This document shows positions 1-6,332 of a DNA stretch of 9,310 bases, in pieces. The translations under genes and the position numbers were made by a program. The notes under the pieces are model-generated. The model worked only from the letters and a program-made list of their open reading frames with translations. It searched no databases and was not told where the DNA came from. How positions within the stretch are numbered: the first letter of the stretch is position 1; each line of letters opens with the position of its first letter. Source of the stretch: an uncultured Beijerinckiaceae bacterium (GTDB lineage: Bacteria; Pseudomonadota; Alphaproteobacteria; Rhizobiales; Beijerinckiaceae); assembly GCA_937873345.1 (NCBI GenBank), contig CALMRL010000487.1:1-9310 (forward strand), written 5' to 3'.

Positions 1-1251
1 GCGCCCGACCTCGCGGCAGCCGCCGCGGCGGGGCCGGCCTCCACCGCCGCCTACGGCGCCCGCTGCATCGGCGCGGCCTACGACGACACCTCCGCTTTCC
101 AGGCCGCCATCGACACCGGCCACACCGTCTACGCCCCGGCGATGGGCGGGCACTGCCACGTGACTCGCCCCCTGGTGATGAAGACGCCCGGCCAGCTTCT
201 TTACGGCGACGGCCGCGCGCGCACGGTTGTCGAGGTGCAGCCGGGCTTCGCGGGAGACGGCGTGTTCGTCGCGAAGACCGGCGAACCGGGTCCGGTATGG
301 CGCGACTTCTCGGTGAGTTTCACTCAGCCCGACACGGACGACCGCGCCAAGCTCACCCGCTACCCGCCGGCCTTCTCCGCCGTGAACACGCCCCGCTTCC
401 AGATGGAACACATGGGCTGCTATCTCGCCACGGTGTGCGTCGACATGAAGGGCAACAGCGGCGGCGCAACGATCGCGGACCTGCAGTTCGACGCGTTCGA
501 GGTGGGCATCGACATCGATGGGTCGTTGGACACGGTGCGGGTGACGGACCCGCATTGGTGGCCGTTCGGCTTAAGCGTAAAGCAGCAATCCTTGTTCTTC
601 GATCAAGGGAAAGCCCGCGCCATCGGCATGCGCATCGGGCGAATGGATGATTTGGTATTGAGGGGTGGCGTCTTCCTCGGAGGCATCGGCATCCTGGTTT
701 TACCGTTGCCGGGAGCCTCGCTCTCCGGCAGCATCAGCGACACCGATTTCGATTCCGGTGCGGGGATCGAGATGAGATCGGGAACACTGCAGATTCACGG
801 GTCCGAATTCGTCGTCGGACTTCCCAAGGCGCAAGGCATCCGGCAATTCGGCGGCGTGATCGTTGCCAGCGCGTGCTTCTTCGCAGGCGGTCCGCAGAAC
901 AACCGCTTGGTGGAACTCGCGGGAGGGTCGATCTCGATCGCCTCAAGCGAATTCAACACGAGCGATGCCGATATCACCACTCTCGCGCAGACCTCCGGCC
1001 CGAGCGCGCTCGTCGTCAGCGCTTCACAATTTCTTCGAGCGGCCAACAAGACCTACACCAAACCGACGATCGATCTCGCGGCAGGGCGTTCGATCCTCAT
1101 GTCGAACTACGCCTCCGATAAGGGCACGGGCGGCGGCGTCTTCGTGCGCATTGGAAACGACAATCCTTTTAACCGCATTATGGGCAACATGGGCCCTGGA
1201 TGGCCCCTCCAGCCTCCGTTGGCGCCGAAAGGTTTGTACCTCTTTAACTAG
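1..1251 (+). CDS. Right-handed beta-helix (pectate-lyase-like) protein, 5' partial
   Basis: The frame is open from base 1 to the TAG at 1249-1251 (416 codons), so the true start lies upstream of the window. The first ATG, at 142, is probably internal: the 47 codons before it hold the usual opening of the pectate-lyase-3 / GH28-like fold, a YGA turn (residues 18-20), a DDT-x-AFQAAID stretch (28-38) and a TVYAP strand. The rest is short beta strands with many Gly, Ser, Asn and Asp turns, such as VVEVQPGF, GGVIVAS and SISIASSEF, as expected for successive beta-helix rungs. Such proteins bind or cleave polysaccharides and are usually exported or cell-surface associated; phage tailspikes share the fold. 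No catalytic residues can be assigned by eye, so lyase, hydrolase and pure binding roles all stay open. Any signal peptide would be upstream. It converges on the methyltransferase gene with a 6-bp gap. Confidence 0.75.
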   Translation, partial: APDLAAAAAAGPASTAAYGARCIGAAYDDTSAFQAAIDTGHTVYAPAMGGHCHVTRPLVMKTPGQLLYGDGRARTVVEVQPGFAGDGVFVAKTGEPGPVWRDFSVSFTQPDTDDRAKLTRYPPAFSAVNTPRFQMEHMGCYLATVCVDMKGNSGGATIADLQFDAFEVGIDIDGSLDTVRVTDPHWWPFGLSVKQQSLFFDQGKARAIGMRIGRMDDLVLRGGVFLGGIGILVLPLPGASLSGSISDTDFDSGAGIEMRSGTLQIHGSEFVVGLPKAQGIRQFGGVIVASACFFAGGPQNNRLVELAGGSISIASSEFNTSDADITTLAQTSGPSALVVSASQFLRAANKTYTKPTIDLAAGRSILMSNYASDKGTGGGVFVRIGNDNPFNRIMGNMGPGWPLQPPLAPKGLYLFN

Positions 1252-1257
1252 GATCCG

Positions 1258-2352
1258 TTACTCGACACCTGTCGCGCTCAAGGTGTTGTCGAAGTGACGG
1301 TTGCGCCAGACCTGCAATCCATCGACGGTCGCAAGGTTCTCCAGGGTCGGAGAACCATCGTGCCATTTCAAGATCGTCGGCTTCTCGTTTTCCAGGCTCC
1401 AACCTGCGCGGTGGAAGGTCGCCATGACCTGTCCATCGAGTGCCCGCGAATGCGTTCCCACAAAGACGCGTCTTACCCGTGCCGTCACCGCATCGATGCA
1501 GGTCTCGCACAATTCGCCTTCGCCGCCCAGAATATCAATTTGAAGCACGGCCCCGACATGTGCGGGGGGGCGTAGTTCCCGGAGCGCCAGGACCGGCACA
1601 GTAACCGTACGCTGCGGACGACGTCCATGGTAGTCGGCACCGTCATCGAGAGGGCGGCCGCCATACACGTCGGCAGCGTTCTCCGCCAAAGGCCATTCCG
1701 CGCTGCCTCGCTCGGGACCGATTGCAGCGTTGAAGGCGGTGAACCGGCCTTCCGGGATCTGATTGTCGCTCATATGCTGTTGCAGGAAGGCGAAGTGCCC
1801 GGCATCCCCTTCCACGCCGTAGACGTGAATGTCGTCAATGCCGCGCTGGCGCGCCGCCATGTAGGAGTTGACCATCCAGGTCCCATATCCAGCCCCACAT
1901 TCAAGCATCCTGTATTTGCCACCTCGCGCGTCGAGCACGCTGCGCAGAACACCCACAAATTCGGCAGTCTCGCCCTGCAGACTTCCGGCCGGGAGCGGGT
2001 ACGTTTCGACCGCGCCATCGAATTGAGGTAAGGCGGTGACAAACGAAGTGCGGTAGCGGCTACCTAGAAAGCTTGTTATAAAACCAGCGCGCCCAGGCCG
2101 GCGATCCGGCTGGAATTGTTCCAAGATCTTTTTATCTTTCTCATCATAGCCCCTGAAAATATGGTGTTCGTGTTCAACATCTTCTACGTCTCGCAAGTAA
2201 AGGCGACTTTCCTCCGACCTAGAGATATTTCGAGCGAGTTCCGCCTCGTTAGAAGCAATTCGAAGATGCGCAACTATCGCTTGATCGTTCTCGGGAGATC
2301 GGCCCAGAAGGACTCGGTACGCCCTGATGACATCTTCGCGTGCGATAGGCAT
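1258..2352 (-). CDS. FkbM-family SAM-dependent methyltransferase
   Basis: A 364-residue protein that probably O-methylates a sugar hydroxyl using S-adenosylmethionine. Residues 8-52 form a short helical module (AYRVLLGRSPEND, then an RNISRSEESRLYL segment) resembling the DUF4214-like unit found before FkbM domains and glycosyltransferases in alphaproteobacteria. The Rossmann-type domain follows: motif I is LECGAGYGTW (150-159), the acidic ribose-binding residue is in YGVEGD (E181), and the FkbM signature is LQIDILGGEGE (D273), then a VGTHSRALDG segment (298-307) and AGWSLENE. These parts are in the expected order and no truncation is seen. The ATG at 2352 is supported by AGGAG at 2359-2363, 6 nt upstream. 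The 5' third is visibly poorer in GC than the 3' part. It lies downstream of the GT2 gene on the same strand, with about 250 bp between them. A glycan-modifying role is inferred from family and neighbours; the substrate is unknown. Confidence 0.85.
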   Translation of the reverse strand: MPIAREDVIRAYRVLLGRSPENDQAIVAHLRIASNEAELARNISRSEESRLYLRDVEDVEHEHHIFRGYDEKDKKILEQFQPDRRPGRAGFITSFLGSRYRTSFVTALPQFDGAVETYPLPAGSLQGETAEFVGVLRSVLDARGGKYRMLECGAGYGTWMVNSYMAARQRGIDDIHVYGVEGDAGHFAFLQQHMSDNQIPEGRFTAFNAAIGPERGSAEWPLAENAADVYGGRPLDDGADYHGRRPQRTVTVPVLALRELRPPAHVGAVLQIDILGGEGELCETCIDAVTARVRRVFVGTHSRALDGQVMATFHRAGWSLENEKPTILKWHDGSPTLENLATVDGLQVWRNRHFDNTLSATGVE

Positions 2353-2358
2353 TAATCT

Positions 2359-2363
2359 CTCCT
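2359..2363 (-). promoter_or_regulatory. Ribosome binding site of the FkbM methyltransferase
   Basis: On the minus strand the sequence reads TAGGAGAGATTA directly before the ATG at 2352, giving an AGGAG core with 6 nt spacing. This fixes the start and supports independent translation rather than coupling to the upstream GT2 gene. Confidence 0.7.
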
Positions 2364-2599
2364 ACACCTATAGATCGACCGAACTCAAGAAGGTGCGTGT
2401 TCAACGCGGTAAAACAAAAACTCGCAGAGGGTCCCGGTCGTCAGAGAGAAACTTGCAGAATTGAGTCCAGCATATGACTTCTGATTTTATCTGTTCCTGT
2501 CATCTATTTAGAACGCCTAGCACGCGAAGGGAATATCCTCGTATCTAATGAGTAACAGCCCCTGCCGTCAACAAAATTTGTCAGGAATATGCTATGGCA
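2364..2599. other. AT-richer intergenic spacer between GT2 and FkbM genes
   Basis: This spacer of about 240 bp has clearly lower GC than the flanking glycan genes to left and right. No credible ORF is seen. It should hold the 3' end of the GT2 transcript and perhaps a promoter for the methyltransferase, but no convincing -35/-10 pair with 16-18 bp spacing could be picked. A short imperfect palindrome (ACAAAATTTGT, about 2572-2582) lies just after the GT2 stop in transcript order; its stem is too weak to call a terminator. Confidence 0.4.
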
Positions 2600-3379
2600 T
2601 TAGGAGGCAGCTATCGACCGATGTCGTATCGCTCTATTTGCATAGTCAATCTTAAGACTGATATCTGCGCAATTGAACGGATGCTTAAAAACAGCAGTCG
2701 TCATGCTGTCGCCACCCCATTTTTCTCGGAAGTAGGCCATGTTTTTTTTAAAACTCTGCTCCCATTCCGCCCTTTGCTCTGCTGACATGTTTCGAATGGT
2801 CGATGATCTCGCATGCTCTGCTAATACTCGCATGTCGGTATGAACATCCATGCCGCTTAGAAAGCCCCGACGTAGATAATCTGCGTCCTCGAAATAAGCA
2901 GGTGCAAACATCTCATCAAAGTAACCAATGCACTCAAAGGTTTCTCTCGGGACAGCACAACATGCAAACCCTTGAGGATGCACTTGCCCTGCCTGAGCGC
3001 TCTCACCTGTCTCCATACCGCGCAACGTGATATAGGCAAGCGGAGCTTTTTCGGCGAGTACTCTGGCGATCTCATCACGAAATAAAGTGTACCCATTTGG
3101 ATAAAAGAAGAGATCGTCGTTCAAAAAAAGAACAGCGTCGCAGTCATCTTTCATCGCTTTGTAGACTGCGTCATTCCAGCTTTTTGCCAAGCCACGATTG
3201 TGTTTGTAACTAAAAACAATACTCTTGCGCCGCTTTCTATCTTCTAAAACTACACTCTCGACCTGCTTATCATCGCTATGTAGAAACACATACCATGGGT
3301 CATGAACATCACCTTCGATGCTCTCAAGGCATCGGCTGGGATTGGTCGTATGGCAGACGAGAACGTGAGCTAATCGCAT
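2600..3379 (-). CDS. GT2-family glycosyltransferase (GT-A fold)
   Basis: A 259-residue cytoplasmic GT2-like enzyme expected to transfer a sugar from a nucleotide-sugar donor to a growing glycan. Numbering from the chosen ATG: N-terminal beta strand RLAHVLVCHT (2-11), NRGLAKSWNDAV (61-72, the usual GT2 NxG-x-AxxxN element), FLNDDLFF (85-92, with NDD standing for the metal-binding DXD), and IGYFDEMFAPAYFEDADYLR (151-170), the usual GT2 acceptor-side segment with an EDAD acidic cluster. A GTG at 3445 would add 22 residues (DRDRQNPLRC-type, uncharacteristic), with no visible ribosome site. The ATG at 3379 begins at the natural first strand and has AAGG at 3384-3387, so it is preferred. No membrane segment is seen. 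The gene is unusually AT-rich for this window (one 60-base line, 3181-3240, is 23/60 GC), suggesting separate acquisition. Sugar and linkage cannot be predicted. Confidence 0.82.
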   Translation of the reverse strand: MRLAHVLVCHTTNPSRCLESIEGDVHDPWYVFLHSDDKQVESVVLEDRKRRKSIVFSYKHNRGLAKSWNDAVYKAMKDDCDAVLFLNDDLFFYPNGYTLFRDEIARVLAEKAPLAYITLRGMETGESAQAGQVHPQGFACCAVPRETFECIGYFDEMFAPAYFEDADYLRRGFLSGMDVHTDMRVLAEHARSSTIRNMSAEQRAEWEQSFKKNMAYFREKWGGDSMTTAVFKHPFNCADISLKIDYANRAIRHRSIAAS

Positions 3380-3671
3380 AGCGCCTTGTAGCAGCTTTTC
3401 GCGTGGTGTACACCGGAGCGGATTTTGGCGATCTCTATCAGGCACGGCATCTTAGCCGGCATATGCGAAACCTTCGTGGAGCGCCTCGTGACCTAAAACT
3501 AGACCTAAGACTTTCTGCTCTTACTTCCCAGCGCTCTCAAAACTCTGTCTCACAAGAGCTTTTAGAATTTGGAATGCAGCGATGAGGTGCAAAAAGTTTC
3601 CTTAATCAAATAAGAACTACACTGATTGGTTTTCAAGTACAAAGAGAAGCAAACATCCGTGTTGGTTTTTC

Positions 3672-3706
3672 CCAGGCATGCAGATCAGCATTCTAAAGCT
3701 GCCTGG
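3672..3706. repeat. Perfect 7-bp inverted repeat in the GT4 leader
   Basis: CCAGGCA at 3672-3678 is matched by TGCCTGG at 3700-3706, with a 21-nt spacer. It lies about 85-120 bp before the favoured GT4 start. No T-run follows in either direction, so it is not a typical terminator. It could be an operator or a leader stem-loop; a chance repeat cannot be excluded. Confidence 0.35.
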
Positions 3707-3780
3707 TATGTTGGTACGCGACATAGACCTTTCGACACTTTTTGGCTAGCAACGGCTCGCGACCCAACCCGTCACGACGC

Positions 3781-3786
3781 GAGGAG
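3781..3786 (+). promoter_or_regulatory. Ribosome binding site deciding the GT4 start
   Basis: GAGGAG lies 6 nt before TTG 3793. The farther upstream TTG (3742) has no purine-rich site before it, and the next ATG (3808) is 21 nt from GAGGAG, too far. This supports the TTG at 3793 as the start. Confidence 0.5.
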
Positions 3787-3792
3787 CGACTT

Positions 3793-6069
3793 TTGGTAAA
3801 GTTTTGGATGCGGAAGGATCAAGCCGGGGGGGCTCCCCGGGGCGAGAGCGCCGTGCGGCAGGCGGATACGGCGCGGGTGCCGGACGTAGCAGACGGTCTC
3901 CTCGGCTATCTCGACGACTTCGGCGAGGGCAGGTTTCAAGGTTGGGTCGCCAACCTGTCCGAGCCACGGCGGTCCGTCCACGTCGAGGTGCGCATCGGCG
4001 GCAAGGTGGTTCGCCGCGTGTTGGCGTCCGTGCCGCGATCAGACGTCAACAAAGCTGGACACCCCGGCGATCACGGCTTCGATTTCGTGCTCGACCCTGT
4101 GGACTGCGAGAGGAACGACAAGGTCGAACTTCTCGTGATCGACGAGGATGCCGACGATGCCGCGATCGAGGTTAGCACGACCGCCGAGCAACGCGCGGCA
4201 ATGCTCTCCTACATGAGGATCGTCAGCGACCTACCCCGGCAACTGGCGATCCTGCAGGACGTCATCCTCTTCGACGTGCAGGATCTCGTCAGTTTCCTTC
4301 ACCACCACAACAGCGTGACCGGTATCCAGCGGGTGGTCGGTGGCATTATCCTCGCCGTCTTCGCGCGACCGGAGGAAGAGCGACGGCACATCCATTTCTG
4401 CATGATGGCCGATGAGCGCGACGGCGTCCGCCTCTTCGAATGGGACAGGTTGTTGCACGTCGTCGAGATGGCGATGGCCGGGGGGGCCGATCAGCCAACC
4501 CTGACGCGGACGGTGATGAAGATGCGTCGCAAGGCGCCAACCTACAGGCCGAAGCAAGGCGATTGCTTCTTCATCGGCGGCGCGTACTGGATCGTACCCG
4601 ACGGCGGTCCGCGCCTCAACGCCCTGAAGTCACTGGGCGTCAGCATCGGGACCTACATCTACGATCTCATCCCGATCACCGCGCCGGAATGGGTGACGGA
4701 CGCGACGCGCCGCGAGGTCGCCGAGCGCGCGATCGACATCCTGCTCCTGTCGGATTTCCTTCTGACGATTTCCGATTTTGTGAAGGACGACGTCGAACGT
4801 CTCATCAAAGCCGAACTCGATCTGATCAAGCCTGTCTTTTCGGCGCCGCTGCCGCATCAACTTCCGCCGCGCAAGAGCGTCGCCACGAAAATCCGTCCGA
4901 CCATCAAGGCTTTGGGCGACTTCGCCCTCTGCGTCTGCACGTTGGAGGGCCGCAAGAACCACATGCTGCTCTACCGCGTCTGGTCGTTGCTCCTTCGGCA
5001 GAAGGGCTACGATGCCGTGCCCGACCTCGTGCTCGTCGGCAAATGGGGCTGGAACATCCAGAGCTTCCAGCAGGCGTGTTCGTCCAGCGACTTCCTCGAC
5101 CAGAAGATCAAGCTTTTCGCCAACGTCGGCGACGACGAACTGTCGTACCTCTACGAGCACTGCCTCTTCACCGTTTTTCCAAGCTTCATGGAAGGTTGGG
5201 GGCTGCCGGTCGGGGAAAGCCTGTCCGCCGGAAAACTCTGCGTCGCCTCGACGGCCGCCTCCATTCCCGAGGTCGGGGGCGACTTTTGCGAATACATCGA
5301 TCCGCATGACTATTTCGGATCGGTGAAGCTGATCCGCGGTCTCATCGATAATCGCGAGACTCTTGCGGCGAAGAACAAGGTAATCCAAGAGCAGTTCGTC
5401 GCAAGGACCTGGGACACCTACACGAGAGACCTTTTCGCGGTTATCGCCAGAGAAGCACGCGCCGTGCGGTCCAGAGGAGTCGATGCGCTCGCCTTCCGGT
5501 TAGAAGCCGAAGAAACGTATGAGATCACCTCGTCGCACCTCACCTTGGATGAAACGGTCCCTTGGAGCAGAAAAGCCGGCAAGTTCGTCCGCACGAACGG
5601 TTGGGGTATGCTCGAGGATTGGGGCGTCTGGTCGAACGAAGCGCGTGCGAGCATCGGCATCCGCTTGGCTCCGACCGAATCGGAAACCGTGGTCTTGCTG
5701 GTGGAACTGAGGAGTGTCAGGTCGGACGAAACGACAGTGATCATCGAGGTGGAACCAGGAAGTCATGCGATGACCGTCGAGCTGACCGATAGGGCTCGTT
5801 GGATCACGGTTCCCGATGTCCGAAACAACGGCGAGCCTGTCACCGTGTCGATAACTGCTACCTTCGAGCCTTTGAAGGAGCCTTCGCGTGACTTGTACGT
5901 CGGGTTGAGCCGGATCGCATTCTGCGAAGTGAGCGATGGGAAAGTGCCCATCCGTCTCCTGACGACGATGAACCTTCTTGCGACAGGCGCCAAACCTGGC
6001 AATCAAGAGTTTTCTACAAATACGTCCAGCCTTAAAGAAAAGTCAGTGGTGGAAAGCAACTTTTTCTAA
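3793..6069 (+). CDS. Long multi-domain GT4-family glycosyltransferase
   Basis: About 758 residues from TTG 3793 (775 if TTG 3742 is used). Three parts are visible. Residues about 38-117 form a beta-rich module (GYLDDFGEGRFQGWVANL, later RSDVNKAG and HGFDFVLD), a recurring accessory unit in alphaproteobacterial glycan proteins. Residues about 158-551 are a GT-B fold of the GT4 type: ILFDVQDLV and TGIQRVVGG (from 176), YDLIPITAPEW, LTISDFVKDD, EGRKNHMLLYRVW, LVLVGKWGWN, and the donor-binding E-x7-E in MEGWGLPVGES (E467, E475), followed by CVASTAASIPEVGGD. Residues about 574-740 form a beta-rich C-terminal domain with NGWGMLEDWGVWS (from 602), likely carbohydrate-binding. The enzyme should use a nucleotide-sugar donor in the cytoplasm to extend a surface glycan; donor and linkage are unknown. 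No frameshift is seen. It is more GC-rich than the GT2 gene beside it and stands alone on its strand. Confidence 0.82.
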   Translation: MVKFWMRKDQAGGAPRGESAVRQADTARVPDVADGLLGYLDDFGEGRFQGWVANLSEPRRSVHVEVRIGGKVVRRVLASVPRSDVNKAGHPGDHGFDFVLDPVDCERNDKVELLVIDEDADDAAIEVSTTAEQRAAMLSYMRIVSDLPRQLAILQDVILFDVQDLVSFLHHHNSVTGIQRVVGGIILAVFARPEEERRHIHFCMMADERDGVRLFEWDRLLHVVEMAMAGGADQPTLTRTVMKMRRKAPTYRPKQGDCFFIGGAYWIVPDGGPRLNALKSLGVSIGTYIYDLIPITAPEWVTDATRREVAERAIDILLLSDFLLTISDFVKDDVERLIKAELDLIKPVFSAPLPHQLPPRKSVATKIRPTIKALGDFALCVCTLEGRKNHMLLYRVWSLLLRQKGYDAVPDLVLVGKWGWNIQSFQQACSSSDFLDQKIKLFANVGDDELSYLYEHCLFTVFPSFMEGWGLPVGESLSAGKLCVASTAASIPEVGGDFCEYIDPHDYFGSVKLIRGLIDNRETLAAKNKVIQEQFVARTWDTYTRDLFAVIAREARAVRSRGVDALAFRLEAEETYEITSSHLTLDETVPWSRKAGKFVRTNGWGMLEDWGVWSNEARASIGIRLAPTESETVVLLVELRSVRSDETTVIIEVEPGSHAMTVELTDRARWITVPDVRNNGEPVTVSITATFEPLKEPSRDLYVGLSRIAFCEVSDGKVPIRLLTTMNLLATGAKPGNQEFSTNTSSLKEKSVVESNFF

Positions 6070-6130
6070 GGTCAGCCATTTTTCCGGATCTCGGCTATCC
6101 CAGTGCTAAAGCGTAACGCGGCCCACAGCC

Positions 6131-6181
6131 CGAGGTGCTTCGCAAATACGCGCGAACTTCGATTTGCGCGCCGGCGCCTCG
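6131..6181. terminator. Compound stem-loop between convergent glycosyltransferase genes
   Basis: The outer arms CGAGGTGC (6131-6138) and GCGCCTCG (6174-6181) pair over 8 bp with one G-U. The inner arms CGCAAAT (6141-6147) and ATTTGCG (6162-6168) pair perfectly over 7 bp, and CGAA/TTCG (6153-6161) can extend the apex. The structure sits 62 bp after the + GT4 stop and downstream of the - strand pseudogene, where a bidirectional terminator would be expected. No T-tract follows on either strand, so it is not a canonical intrinsic terminator; a transcript-stabilising or REP-like element is the alternative. Confidence 0.45.
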
Positions 6182-6227
6182 GTCAACAACGATGCGTCAC
6201 GACTGAGTAGTCTTCTTTGAAGGCTGC

Positions 6228-6332
6228 TTAAAAGCGGCCACTTAGCACGTGGAAATACTCCTCCGTTTGGTTCGCGTCAGAGCGCAGGTGCTTGCCCTGC
6301 TGGCGGTTTAAGGCGCCGGCAATCGCCCTCAT
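6228..6332 (-). CDS. Possible small ORF (34 codons) overlapping the GT4 pseudogene stop
   Basis: An ATG at 6332-6330 overlaps the TGA of the broken glycosyltransferase (6331-6329) in an ATGA arrangement typical of translational coupling. The frame runs 34 codons to TAA at 6230-6228. The peptide starts MRAIAGALNRQQGKHLRSD and ends FHVLSGRF. The frame is also open for at least 13 codons upstream (WPNFAENG before the Met), so this could instead be the 3' end of an older, disrupted gene. No family is recognised, no ribosome site is obvious, and 34 codons can occur by chance. Confidence 0.2.
   Translation of the reverse strand: MRAIAGALNRQQGKHLRSDANQTEEYFHVLSGRF

Larger units (their letters stand above)
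3446..3792. other. Divergent intergenic leader between GT2 and long GT4 genes
   Basis: About 350 bp of AT-richer DNA with no credible gene lies between the divergently transcribed GT2 (-) and GT4 (+), so promoters for both are expected here. It contains a perfect 7-bp inverted repeat (3672-3678 with 3700-3706) and an imperfect one around 3538-3564 (AAAACTCT against AGAGCTTTT). No -10/-35 pair is convincing. The last 50 bases, from the TTG at 3742, could be coding if the upstream start of the GT4 gene is used. Confidence 0.45.

Noticed and set aside
142..1251. ATG at 142 as the start of the beta-helix protein
   Set aside because: The frame is open from base 1, and the 47 upstream codons hold the family's YGA and DDT-x-AFQAAID elements, so the ATG is internal.
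2594..2785. 63-codon + strand ORF at the GT2 3' end
   Set aside because: It is antisense to conserved C-terminal GT2 coding sequence, with no ribosome site and no motif.
3538..3564. Intrinsic terminator from AAAACTCT and AGAGCTTTT
   Set aside because: The stem is imperfect and AT-rich, it sits between divergent genes where no transcript should end, and no proper T-tract follows.
4630..5388. Long antisense ORF (252 codons, - strand) and a 289-codon + strand ORF at 4440-5309
   Set aside because: Both lie wholly inside the well-supported GT4 gene, with low-complexity Arg/Ala/Asp-rich products and no recognisable motifs; they are shadows of GC-rich codons.
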